From an uncultured bacterium (GTDB lineage: Bacteria; Patescibacteriota; Gracilibacteria; BD1-5; UBA2023): DNA of 36,563 nt. A program made the position numbers and the translations under genes. The notes below the pieces were generated by a model that was not told where the DNA came from, searched no databases, and worked only from the letters and a program-made list of their open reading frames with translations. Below are positions 26,804-35,804 of the stretch, piece after piece. The DNA lies in NCBI GenBank assembly GCA_903908595.1, contig CAIVSN010000153.1:1-36563 (forward strand). The letters are read 5' to 3'. Every line of letters starts with the position of its first letter. The stretch's first letter is position 1.

Positions 26804-28264
26804 TTACTTCCAATACATGTACTTCGGCAGCTGCGATTTCAGCAATCCGTTATGAACCGTTCCGAATCCCAGCGGAGCGCCGTTCCAGAGGACTTGGACC
26901 ATTCCAGACTCGTCAGTATCGCCGGTCGCGACCGGTAGCCCGCGGAGGAAATCCCGTAACATGTCCGGTTTCAGTTCGATTTTTGACAGGTTCCGGTGAA
27001 CGAAGTGGACCCCGAGCGGCGCTTGCGGTTCGAATACGTTCCCTTCGATCCGCCCGATGCGCATCCCGAACCGGATGGCGTATACCCGATCCAGTATCGG
27101 CGCGATATCGCCGGTCGATCGGATGAGGAGGATATCGTTCTTGTAGCGGTAGAGCTTCGCATCGGCCGGGAGTTCCGTACCGAGCGTTTCCAGGGCTTTT
27201 TCCACGGTTTCCAGGGCACGGTCGCACAGTACGCCAATGTCGCGATTCGGCTTGAAGGAAACCTCGCCAAAACGCGAACTCCTCGCCGAATTTTCCGTTC
27301 CTCGTTCAACGTACGAATGTACGTTTCACTTCGGTACTCAAATTCGGCTTCGGATTTCATCGTTTTGGCGAGGTTCCGGGGTGTATGCAATTATTTTTTT
27401 TGAAATCTTCGCGACGAAAAATCCTCCGGCGATTTCGGTGTGGGGCCAGAACCGTTTGGAGAAAACGACTTCGATGTCGTCACCGAATTCTTCCTTCGCG
27501 GCTTCGAGGACTTCTTCATTCTCCATCCGGTTGAGGGTACAGGTGGAATATACGAGCATGCCGCCCGGCTTGAGCGAGGTCAGTCCCGCGATGAGGAGCT
27601 TTTTTTGGAGCCGGGCAATCGTTCGGACGTTTTTGACGTTCCAATACCGGAGGCTTTCCGCGGCCTTGTAGCCGATGCCTTCGCCGGAGCAGGGCGCGTC
27701 GAGCAGGACGAGGTCGAAGCATTCCGGGAGCTCCCGGAACTGTACCCCGTTCATGTTGGTGACCGCGATATTGAGGAGCCCCATCCGCTCGATGTTTTCG
27801 AGGAGCGGCACGATGCGTTCCTTATTGAACTCGTTCGCGAAAACGAACGCGTTCGGGTAGTGTTCCGCGATTTGCGTCGTCTTGCCTCCCGGACTGGAAG
27901 CGATTTCGAGGATGCGGTGGGGTTCCGGATGGACGGCGCCGTCCGCGAGCAGCCAGACCGACATCGAGGCCGAGAGTTCCTGGATATAATAGTCTCCGCG
28001 CAAGTGTTCCGGGTTGGATCCGAGCGCGATGGTCGTGTCCTCCCGGTCGACATGGAACACGTGGCCGTTCGGCGTCGGTCCGAATTTCCACCCGACGGTC
28101 TCTTTATCGCTGACGAATTCGCCGATATCCCGCTTATTCGTGTTGATCCGGAGGGTTTTTTTTAGCGGGCGGAGCAGGCTTTTTTGGAACGCCCCGAATC
28201 CGTCCGCGTCCTCGCTGAAAAATTCGTTTTTGAAATATTCGAGGAACGCGGGATTGATGGACAC
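26804..28264 (-). CDS. RNA m5C methyltransferase (RsmF/NOP2/Sun family) split by an in-frame palindromic element
   Basis: 486 residues if UGA is Gly. The catalytic domain (1-296) has the SAM loop EIASSPGGKTTQ, the motif IV cysteine C192 in LLDAPCSGEG and the motif VI cysteine C242 in YSTCTLNRMENE, the pair diagnostic of m5C RNA methyltransferases. It ends with GGFFVAKISKK. Residues about 297-335 are element A copy 5, read in frame through two UGA codons. The C-terminal PUA-like RNA-binding part follows (EVSFKPNRDIGVL to PKYMYWK), with the typical GVHFVHRNLSK and APLGFGTVHNGLLKSQLP. Without recoding, the gene would look split into two. The start is GTG 28264, 13 bp behind smpB. It probably modifies rRNA or tRNA. 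Confidence 0.88.
27260..27375 (-). repeat. Palindromic element A, copy 5 (in-frame inside the RNA methyltransferase gene)
   Basis: 15-bp perfect arms (aacctcgccaaaacg and complement) and an 86-bp core with tip hairpin acgtac-gaat-gtacgt. It is translated as NDEIRSRIGVPKGNV followed by HSYVERGTENSARSSRF, two of the glycines from UGA. It sits exactly between the catalytic and RNA-binding domains. Confidence 0.92.
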
Positions 28265-28277
28265 GGGAAGGGAGAGG

Positions 28278-28736
28278 TTATATGTGGACGCGCATTGCGG
28301 AGCGAGCCTCTTTTTCGAGGGTCCGGTTCTTGAGCACGTTCCGCTTGTCATGCTCCGCGCGACCGCGTACCAGAGCGACTTTGACCTTGATGAGCGTGCC
28401 CTTGAAGTAGAATTCCGTCGGGACGATCGTAAGCCCCTTTTCTTTGACCTTGAGCGAGAGCCGGAGGATATCCTTCCGCTTGAGGAGGAGTTCCCGGTCG
28501 CGCGTCGGCGTTTGGTGAAGGCCCTTGGTTTCCCCCTTGTAAGGACTGATGTGGGCTCCAAGGAGGATTGGCCGTCCGCTCGTGAGCGAGACGTGGGACC
28601 CCTTGAGATTGACCCCGCCGGACCGAACGCTTTTGACTTCCGCTCCGTTAAGAATGATTCCCGCTTCGAAGTTCTCCAGGACTTCGTAGTCGAAGAGGGC
28701 TTTTTTGTTTTGCGCGATAGTGGAAGTGGTCGCCAT
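28278..28736 (-). CDS. smpB: SsrA-binding protein SmpB
   Basis: 152 residues, normal length. Binds tmRNA and carries it to stalled ribosomes. Typical segments: NKKALFDYEVLENFEAGIIL near the start, GAEVKSVRSGGVNLKGSHV, and ISPYKGETKGLHQTPTRDRE followed by LLLKRKDI. The C-terminus has LVRGRAEHDKRNVLKNRTLE, the basic tail that enters the mRNA channel. ATG 28736 gives the family start. It lies 36 bp behind uppS. The tmRNA gene itself is not in the window. Confidence 0.97.
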   Translation of the reverse strand: MATTSTIAQNKKALFDYEVLENFEAGIILNGAEVKSVRSGGVNLKGSHVSLTSGRPILLGAHISPYKGETKGLHQTPTRDRELLLKRKDILRLSLKVKEKGLTIVPTEFYFKGTLIKVKVALVRGRAEHDKRNVLKNRTLEKEARSAMRVHI

Positions 28737-28772
28737 GATGGTAAAAATATTTGGTTTCGCCGGTCGGAATGC

Positions 28773-29591
28773 CTATTTCCCGAAGTTCCGTTTGGCGCTT
28801 CGCAGGGATTTCAGCGAGGCGTCGAATTCGGCTTCTTGGAAGTCCGGCCAGAGCGTGTCGGTAAAATAGTACTCGGAATATTCCGCTTGGTAAAGGAAAT
28901 ATCCGGAATGCCGGATGTCGCCACCGGTCCTGACGATCAGGTCGGGAGGCGGGAACGCGCCGGTGTCGAGGTATTTGAGGAAGGATTTTTCGTCGAGCGT
29001 ATCGGGATCCGCTCATTCTCGGATGGCTCGCTTCACCGCTCGTACGATTTCGTCCTGGCCGCCGTAGCCGATCGCGAGGATGAGGATCATTTTGTCGAAG
29101 GAGGCGGTGCGGTCGCGGAGTTTGCGGAGGGAATCTCGGAGGGTCTGCGGCAAGAGTTCCTTATCGCCGACCATCTCGAACCGGATGTTGTTTTTGACGC
29201 AGCTCGCCTCGATTTTTCCAAGGAATTCCTCGAATAGGGCGTAGAGATAATTCAATTCCTGTTGGCTCCGTTCCAAGACGTTCTTTTTCGCCAAGGCCCA
29301 GAAACTGACGATTTCGATTCCGTTTTTTACGCAGAGTTCCACGATTTCTTCGGTGGTTTCGGCTCCCCGATGGTGTCCGAGGTTCTTGGCGAGATTTTTG
29401 GCGGTGGCCCAGCGGCGGTTTCCGTCCATTATAAATCCAATATGCCGGGGAACTTCGTCAAAACGCGAACTCCTCGCCGAATTTTCCGTTCCTCGTTCAA
29501 CGTACGGAGGTACGTTTCACTTCGGTACTCAAATTCGGCTTCGGATTTCATCGTTTTTACGAAGTTCCGGGATTTTCGATGAAGTATTCAT
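28773..29591 (-). CDS. uppS: Undecaprenyl diphosphate synthase with an inserted palindromic peptide near the N-terminus
   Basis: 272 residues. Makes the C55 lipid carrier for peptidoglycan synthesis from isopentenyl and farnesyl diphosphates. The hallmark PRHIGFIMDGNRRWA is at about residues 49-63, with the catalytic Asp in MDGNRRW. GHHRGAE, FEMVGDKELLP, AIGYGGQDEIV and DLIVRTGGDIRHSGYFLYQ follow, ending near LWPDF. One UGA reads as Gly near the C-terminus (AIREGADPD). In most UppS proteins this hallmark lies some 40 residues nearer the start; here residues about 8-48 are element A copy 6. ATG 29591 (MNTSSKIPELR) lies 2 bp behind the stop of ruvX and is the only good start upstream of the element. 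Confidence 0.95.
29449..29568 (-). repeat. Palindromic element A, copy 6 (in-frame in uppS)
   Basis: Arms ggaacttcgtcaaaacg and cgtttttacgaagttcc (one mismatch) around an 86-bp core with tip hairpin acgtac-ggag-gtacgt. Translated NDEIRSRIGVPKGNV followed by PPYVERGTENSARSSRF. The core is nearly identical to copy 5, so the insertions are probably recent. Confidence 0.92.
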
Positions 29592-29593
29592 AA

Positions 29594-29980
29594 CTAATTT
29601 TTATCGAGGTAGTCTTGCAGGATGATGGCGGCCGCCTGATCGTCAATCTGGCCGTCCGAGGGAAGTCCCGCGGCTTCGAGCTCGTACCGGGCCTGTTTGG
29701 AGCTGAACCCTTCCGGGCTCATGACGATTTGGCATTCGGGAAATTCCCGTCCGAGGACGGTGACGAAATCTTCCTGGATTCCTTGTTGCCTGCTGCGTTT
29801 GCCGTCCAAGTGGGGCGCTTTGCCGATAACGATGAGCTTCGTGCCGTATTCCGCGACCAGCTTGTGGAGCGCATGGAGCACGAGGCCCGTCGGGACGATG
29901 TCCTTCGGGAACGCGACCCCGGCGATTTCGATGGCGATACCGCAGCGTTTGGTGCCGTGGTCGACGCCGATTACGCTCAT
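29594..29980 (-). CDS. ruvX: Putative pre-16S rRNA nuclease / Holliday junction resolvase RuvX (YqgF)
   Basis: 128 residues. RNase H-fold protein of the YqgF family, thought to process the 5' end of 16S rRNA. The first strand MSVIGVDHGTKRCGIAI carries the catalytic Asp, KLIVIGKAPHLDGKRS follows, and the end SDGQIDDQAAAIILQDYL has the conserved acidic pair. The start ATG 29980 overlaps the last codons of rplI, and the stop TAG is 2 bp before uppS. This is tight operon packing. Confidence 0.93.
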   Translation of the reverse strand: MSVIGVDHGTKRCGIAIEIAGVAFPKDIVPTGLVLHALHKLVAEYGTKLIVIGKAPHLDGKRSRQQGIQEDFVTVLGREFPECQIVMSPEGFSSKQARYELEAAGLPSDGQIDDQAAAIILQDYLDKN

Positions 29981-30438
29981 ACGCGGACTTCTACCGTCAT
30001 TCGGATGTAGGTATCTTCGGAAACGTGGATCTTGAAGTCGGTACGACCGGCCTTTTTGATGTGGTGGCCTTCGGGAAGGAGGATATTTTTCTTCTCCAGT
30101 TCGACCTTGAATTCCTTCTTGATGGCTTCGATGATTTCGTGTTCGCCGATGCCCCCGAAAATCTTCTCGCCGTGCCCACGGAGGGTAAAAGCGATTTCTT
30201 TCATGTGCAGGATTTCCGCGAGTTTCTGGCGTTCTTCGATATTGGTGACGCGGTTCAGGGATTTTTTCTTCTTGTCGAGCTCTTCCTGGACGAGTACCTG
30301 TTTGTTGACTTCGATGGCAAACCCCTTAGGAATCAGGTAATTCTTCGCCTGGGAATGGCTTACGGATACGATTTCTCCTTCCTTGCCGATGCCGGCAAGG
30401 CGTTTGAGAAGCTTCACGAGGATTTTTTCTCCGGCCAT
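29971..30438 (-). CDS. rplI: Large-subunit ribosomal protein L9
   Basis: 155 residues. The N-terminal domain begins EKILVKLLKRLAGIGKEGEI and has VSHSQAKNYLIPKGFAIEV, the rRNA-binding signature. A long helix and the C-terminal domain (FGGIGEHEIIEAIKKEF, LPEGHHIKKAG, EDTYIRMTVEVRV) follow. Under the standard code it would end at UGA 29979-29977; with UGA as Gly it gains Gly-Ala and ends at TAA 29973-29971, overlapping ruvX by 10 bp. Start ATG 30438. Confidence 0.95.
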
Positions 30439-30579
30439 GGGATGGGGTGGTTTAGGGATAGTTTTTTTCTTTTGAAAATTCTGGAATATGGAAGCGCGAT
30501 AATGATATTGCGTACCGACCTTCGGAAACAATGGAAATTCGCAAGGAAGCAAGATCCGAATCGAAGTCCGTTTTCCTTG

Positions 30580-31710
30580 CTATTGGTTCGCCGCCGGTGC
30601 CCCGATGGTTTCGGAAACCGTTTCATAGGATGTAGTGACGATGGGATCGTCGACTTCGAGGATGATCTTGTAGCCGAGGAGGTCGGACGCGAGGTTGATG
30701 TTGACGCCGCCCTTGCCGAGAACCTTCGGTTTCTCTTCGCTGGTCACCATGGCGGTAATCGTCTTGGTGGCTTCGTCGATGGTCACTTTGTGGACTTCGC
30801 CCGGAACGAGCGCCGCTTTCGCGAGGTCGCGCATGTCGGGAGTATAGTTGATGATGTCGATTTTTTCCCCGAAAAGTTCGTCCACGACCGCGCGGACGCG
30901 GACTCCCTTCGGTCCAATGAGGGATCCGGCCGGATCGACTTCGTCGTATTCGGTGGCGACGACGAGTTTGGTCTTGACTCCGGCGACTCGGGTGAGCGCG
31001 ACGATTTCGACGGTTCCGTCTTCGAGTTCCGGTACGTTCATTTCGAAGAGCTTGTTGACGAGTTCCTTGTCCTTGCGGGTGAGGGTGACGCGGGGTCCCA
31101 TGATGCCGTCGGCCTCGACTTTGGCAACGTAGAGGTACATCCGGGCTCCCGGAGTATACCGGTCCTTGGAATTCTGCTCGGATTTCGGAAGGACGACCTG
31201 GTTGCCGTTGTAGTCGAAAATAACGCGGTTCTTCTCGACGAGCTCGATGCGGAGGCTGACGAGATCGCCTTCCTTGTCGCGGAAGAGGTTGTAAATTTTT
31301 TCTTTCTCGGTTTCCTGGATTTTTTGGATGATGACCTGGCGAGCCGCCTGGGAGGCGATGCGCCCGAAGCCTTCGGAGTTCTTGACTTCGTCGGTCACGT
31401 CGATTTCGACGCTTTCCCCGATTTCGAATCCGGAGTCTTCCCCGAGTTCGGAGAGGGCGATTTCCGTTTCTGGATTTTCCACGGTTTCGACGATGGTTTT
31501 CTCGATCCCGATTTCGAAGTCTTCTGCCGCAAGGTTGATTTTGACGTTCACTTCGGAATCCTTATTCCCGAAGTCTTTCTTATAGGCGATGGTAATGGCG
31601 GCTTCGATGATGTCGATGAGCTTTTCCTTGGAGATTTTTTTCTCCGCGCCGATCTGGTTGATGGCGGTTTCGATTTTCTTGATATCGATGATTTTCTTGA
31701 GATCGATCAT
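30580..31710 (-). CDS. nusA: Transcription termination/antitermination factor NusA
   Basis: 376 residues. The N-terminal RNA-polymerase-binding domain (about 1-140) is followed by the S1 domain (GDLVSLRIELVEKNRVIFDY), then the two KH domains: DPAGSLIGPKGVRVRAVVDE with GEKIDIINYTPD, and KPKVLGKGGVNINLASDLLG. It lacks the C-terminal acidic repeats of longer NusA proteins. Start ATG 31710 (MIDLKKIIDIKKIE); stop TAG. A strong hairpin with a T run lies about 20 bp upstream of the start codon. It heads the run nusA, rplI, ruvX, uppS, smpB, RNA methyltransferase. Confidence 0.96.
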   Translation of the reverse strand: MIDLKKIIDIKKIETAINQIGAEKKISKEKLIDIIEAAITIAYKKDFGNKDSEVNVKINLAAEDFEIGIEKTIVETVENPETEIALSELGEDSGFEIGESVEIDVTDEVKNSEGFGRIASQAARQVIIQKIQETEKEKIYNLFRDKEGDLVSLRIELVEKNRVIFDYNGNQVVLPKSEQNSKDRYTPGARMYLYVAKVEADGIMGPRVTLTRKDKELVNKLFEMNVPELEDGTVEIVALTRVAGVKTKLVVATEYDEVDPAGSLIGPKGVRVRAVVDELFGEKIDIINYTPDMRDLAKAALVPGEVHKVTIDEATKTITAMVTSEEKPKVLGKGGVNINLASDLLGYKIILEVDDPIVTTSYETVSETIGAPAANQ

Positions 31711-31730
31711 AATAGGTGGGGATATGGGAT

Positions 31731-31764
31731 AAAAAAAAGAATCTGTACTGGCCAAATTCTTTTT
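31731..31764 (-). terminator. Terminator/attenuator just upstream of nusA
   Basis: On the minus strand: aaaaagaat, a loop of about 13 bases, attctttttttt. Nine pairs and a T run. It ends 20 bp before the nusA ATG and about 85 bp behind the ABC permease stop. Confidence 0.75.
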
Positions 31765-31848
31765 CACAACGGGGTTATGATATGGAAAAAAGGAGGAAAT
31801 TCAAGTTGGAGTTGGGGGAATTTGCCCCGAACCCCTCAGCGAAGCGAT

Positions 31849-33033
31849 CTAGCTCCTCAGCGCGTCCACCGGATCGAGCTTGCTGGCCTGGTACGCCGGA
31901 TAGTATCAGAAAAATACCCCGACGAACAACGCGAAGAAAAATGCGAGGACATCCCCCGGGAGGCTCGATACCACGGAGAGCAGGTCGAAGCGGGAAATGG
32001 CCAGCATGGCTCATTCTCAGAGTCACACGCCCACGATGCCCCCGGAGATGCTGAGGATGACCGATTCATATAGGAATATGTTCAGGATGTCGCCCGTCTT
32101 AATCCCGATGGATCTCAGTATCCCGATTTCTTTCGTCCGTTCCGCCACGCCCGCGAACATCACGTTCATGATTCCGATTCCCGAAACGACCAGGACGATG
32201 ATGGCGACTCCGGTAAGCAGCAGGGTCATGGTCGACGAGGATGCTTTTGCGGCCACCACTTTGGATCCTTGGTCGACGGCGCGGAAGTCTTCGATATCGC
32301 TCGGCTTCAGGCGGTGTGCCTCCCGCAGGATATCGCCGATTTCCGCGATGGCCGAACCGATGCTGTCGATGTCTTTCGCGAGCATGACGAGCCGCGGCGT
32401 CGAAGCGGACCCGATGATTTGCTGCGTCGTTCCATACGGCAGAAAAATCGTGTCGTCGTAGGTAATCGGTCCCAGGGAAGTTCCCGATTTCCCGAAAATC
32501 CCGATGATTTCCACCTTCTTCTTCCCGATGTTTACCGTTTTTCCCACGACGTCCTGAACGGTTCAGAAAAAATCGAGGCAGGCGCCGTTTCCGATGACGG
32601 CGTATTTCGCTTTTTCCTCGCTATCGCTTTCCCCGAAGTATTTCCCGTGCTCGATCCTGAGGCTGGAAATCTCCAAAAAATCGTTTCAGACCCCGAGAAT
32701 CCCCAGTGACAGCGAATTCGAAGAATCGGAAACGATCATTTTGGATTGCAGGACCGCCGTGGCCTTGGCTACATGCAGGGATTTTTCCCGTATCGCCGTC
32801 AGGTCTTCTTCGCTCAGCTTCGATATCCGTCACTCCGTGCTTACGGGATTTACCATGATCGAGGTAACCGCAAGATTCGCGTATTGCGCCTCTATGTCCC
32901 GCTGCGCGCCGAGCCCTATGGCGATGACGAGCACGATGGTCGCGACTCCGATGATGACCCCGAGGGAACTGAGAAAGCTCCTCAGTTTGTTGTTGTAGAG
33001 GGACTGCACCGCGATTTTGAGGATTTCGTACAT
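31849..33033 (-). CDS. MacB/FtsX-type ABC transporter permease
   Basis: 394 residues. Begins MYEILKIAVQSLYNNKLRSF, the standard start of MacB_PCD/FtsX permeases, with helix 1 at about 17-42. A periplasmic domain follows (about 45-265). The last part has helices LLTGVAIIVLVVSGIGIMNV, SRFDLLSVVSSLPGDV and AFFFALFVGVFFGYYPA, and ends YYPAYQASKLDPVDALRS, the family hallmark. Many UGA glycines are used (STEGRISK, LGVGNDFLE, IVGVGLGEGAM). It starts 3 bp behind the ATPase gene. Confidence 0.94.
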
Positions 33034-33036
33034 GGG

Positions 33037-33744
33037 TTATTCGGGTGAGCGGAGTTGGTACTGGCAATCGACGACCTTGCCGTCTTTCAGAAAAATGATC
33101 CGATCGGCGAATTTCGCGACGATCGGGGTGTGCGTGACCATGACGATGGTCTTTCATTCGTTTTTCAATTCCGTCATCAGCTCCATGATTTCCACCGAGG
33201 TCTCCGAATCCAGGGCTCCGGTCGGTTCGTCCGCCAGGATGAGCTCCGGGTCGTTCATCAGGGATCTCGCGATGGAGACCCGCTGCTGCTGTCAGCCGGA
33301 GAGTTCCCCCGGGCGGTTCCCCATGCGGTCCCCGAGTCCGACCTTGCGAAGCAACATGGTGGCCCGTGCTTGCTTTTCCGCTTGGGAGAGGGGAAGATAC
33401 AGGCTCGGCAAAATGACGTTCTCCAGGGCGGTGAGTTTCGGTATGAGGTGGAACTGTTGGAAAATGAACCCGATTTTCCGGTTCCGGATATGGGAGAGGA
33501 TTTCGTCGTCTTTCAGATCCGACAGGTCTTCCCCCTCGAATTCGAACTTGCCCGAGTTGGAATAGTGGAGGCAGCCGATGATATTGAGCAGGGTCGATTT
33601 TCCGCTTCCGCTTTCTCCCATGAGCGCCACGAATTCCCCGGCCTTGATGTCGAGGCATATTCCTCGCAATACGGAAATCTCCTCGCGGTTCGTGAGGTAG
33701 TAGGATTTTCGGATATCCCGCATGAGAATCATGGATTTCTGCAT
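33037..33744 (-). CDS. MacB/LolD-type ABC transporter ATP-binding protein
   Basis: 235 residues. Energises the permease encoded next to it. Walker [10 protein letters not shown] (43-51), Q-loop [10 protein letters not shown], signature [15 protein letters not shown] (G151 is UGA), Walker [14 protein letters not shown]-loop VMVTHTP. A second UGA is in LKNEGKTIVMV, also a conserved Gly. Start ATG 33744 ([10 protein letters not shown]) follows the membrane fusion protein by 20 bp; a longer frame from 33786 would overlap that gene. Under the standard code it would end inside the signature motif. Confidence 0.95.
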
Positions 33745-33764
33745 AGGTTTCGGGGGTTGGAAGA

Positions 33765-35783
33765 TTAGTACGTTATCGTTTCTCATTTCTTCAGTCAGGA
33801 AATCGCCTCGACCATTTTTCCGTCGGTAAATCCGGTGACGACTTCGCGGATTTCCCCGTTTTCGAGGATGACCGTCGCTTTCCCGTTGCGGTTTTTGACG
33901 GACTGCACGGGGATGGCGAGCACCCCGCTCACTTCTTTGGTGATGAAATCTACGCTGGCGGTCAGTCCGTCGCGGATCCTTGGATCGGTATTGGCAAAGA
34001 GTACCTCCACCCCGTAGGATACGATCCCGTTGGCATCGATATCGGCTTTTTCGTTGACGTAGATGACCGTTCCGGTCAGCGTCAGCGATTCTATCGCGTC
34101 AAACGAGATACGGACGGACTGCCCGTTCTTTACTTTCACGATGTCGCCTTCTTCGACGGAAGCCTCGACGTAAAACGCGTCCGTGTTGATGATGGTGACG
34201 AAAGGCGCTTTCAGGGACGCCGTGTTTTCTCAGATTTTCCCGTTGATTTTTGCGATTTTCCCGTTCATGGGAGCGACGAGTTCGCTGTCGCTCTTCTTCT
34301 TTTTCGCTTCGTCGTAGGTCTTCTGGGCCTGTAGTATCGCCATGTAGAGCGGTTCGAGATCCCGGCCGTCCACCTGTTTTTTGTCCTTCAGCGCCGCTTG
34401 GGAAATGTTCACCTGGGATTGGGAAAGCGCCAAAGCGGTGGTGCGTTTCGTTTCCAGCGTTTGTACGTCGAATTCCAATGCGAGTATTTTTTCCCGTGCC
34501 GCATCTATGGACAATTCGCCCTGAAGAACGGTTTTTTGCAGGGAAGTCCGGGCAATGTCCAGTTTTCCGGACGAGGTCAGGACCAGGTTCTCGGCCGTAT
34601 CGATCTTCGCTTCCATCGCCGTCTTTGCCTCCGACATGGATTGCAACGTCAGCATATAGTTCGCTGCGCTGTCCTTGGAATTCGCCAGGGCGTTCTCGAA
34701 ATTCGCGAGATACGAATCGATGGCCGTTTGCGAAAAATTGGTCGCGGAAATGGAATTTTTGACCGCTTCGGCCGAGTAGGAGAGGGTCTTGTTCAGCAGG
34801 GAAACGACGTTTCTCAATTCGTACGCGTGCTTCGAAAGGTCCTCGTAGTTTCAAATCGCCGGCAGATCGCCGTTTTTTTGCCGTTCGGACCATTTCGCGT
34901 GGAATTCGTCGAATTTTTTCCGCGTTTCCCGATACCCGGTTTCCGCCAAAGTCTTGGAAGCGGTATTTTTCGCCGACAGATAGCTTTCGAAGGCATCGTT
35001 CTTGTCCCGGTTGGTATCGCTGACTCACAACAGCGAATCCACGTCGTGAAGGTATTTTTCCACGTTCGCGATCATTTGCCCGGTTTCCATGATCAGCTTG
35101 TTGGCCGCGTCAACGTATTTTTCGCGCTCTTGCTTCTTGGTGAATTCCGAACTCGAAAGGGCATTCCGATAATCCGATGTCGTGAGGCTGATGGCGTTTT
35201 TGCTTCAGAGCTCGTCGATTTTCGCCTGCTTTTCCATGCCCGTTTTGATTTTCCGGGCGGCCACGAGCGCGCGCTTCGCGGATTCGATATCGGAATCCGT
35301 TTCCTTTTTGGAACCTTCCAGGGAGACCAGGTCCCGATCGACCTGTTTTTGGGAAATGTCCAATTCGGTCGCCGAAGCCCCGTTTTTCTTGATTTCGTAA
35401 TTCAGCCTGGCGGTATCCAGGGCGATTTTGGCCTTTTCCAGGGCGATTTCCAGATAGGAGGCGTCCAGGTTGGCTATGACGGTTCATTTTTCGACCGGGT
35501 CTCCTTCTTTCCGTTGGAGCTTTTGGATGATTCCGGCGTTCGCGAAATCGAGGTTCAGTTCGTCTTTTAGGGCGACCCTGCCATCGGATTGGATGAACGT
35601 TTTGATATTCCCGACGGATACGGCGAATTTCTTCGGATCGGAAACCGGAGTACCCGTGGTATTTTTCGAAAAAAATACCACGTACGAACCGTACAGGATA
35701 CCTCATGCCGCCAGCGCGAATATCGTGAATTTCCGCAAGGTTTTCCGCTTCGAATCCGCTTCGATTTCTTTGGACAATGACAT
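33765..35783 (-). CDS. MacA/HlyD-type membrane fusion protein
   Basis: 672 residues, longer than usual. A short cytoplasmic start and one transmembrane helix (FTIFALAAGGILYGSYVVFF, about 21-40) are followed by a first half lipoyl domain (IIQKLQRKEGDPVEKGTVIA), a very long coiled-coil hairpin (about 110-450, for example AKIALDTARLNYEIKKNG and LQSMSEAKTAMEAKID), the second half lipoyl (SELVAPMNGKIAKINGKIGE), and the beta-barrel and proximal domains (GTVIYVNEKADIDANG, VLAIPVQSVKNRNGKATVIL). Several UGA glycines. It connects the MacB-like ABC pump with the outer layer of the envelope. The unusually long hairpin suggests a wide space to span. It lies 21 bp behind the lipoprotein gene. Confidence 0.92.
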
Positions 35784-35804
35784 GGGAATTGCTTTAATGG
35801 GAGA

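Noticed and set aside
26971-27390. Open frame beginning MKSEAEFEYRSE in repeat elements
   Set aside because: It is another frame of element A, ends or changes outside each copy, and lacks a constant start context. In the three host genes the element is read in a different frame.
6315-29568. CRISPR array from the repeated units
   Set aside because: Copies are thousands of bases apart, about 120 bp long and in both orientations; no spacer pattern.
30025-32073. 682-codon open frame on the plus strand
   Set aside because: Antisense to rplI and nusA, whose motifs are unmistakable. Rich in Asp/Phe/Val as expected for a shadow frame.
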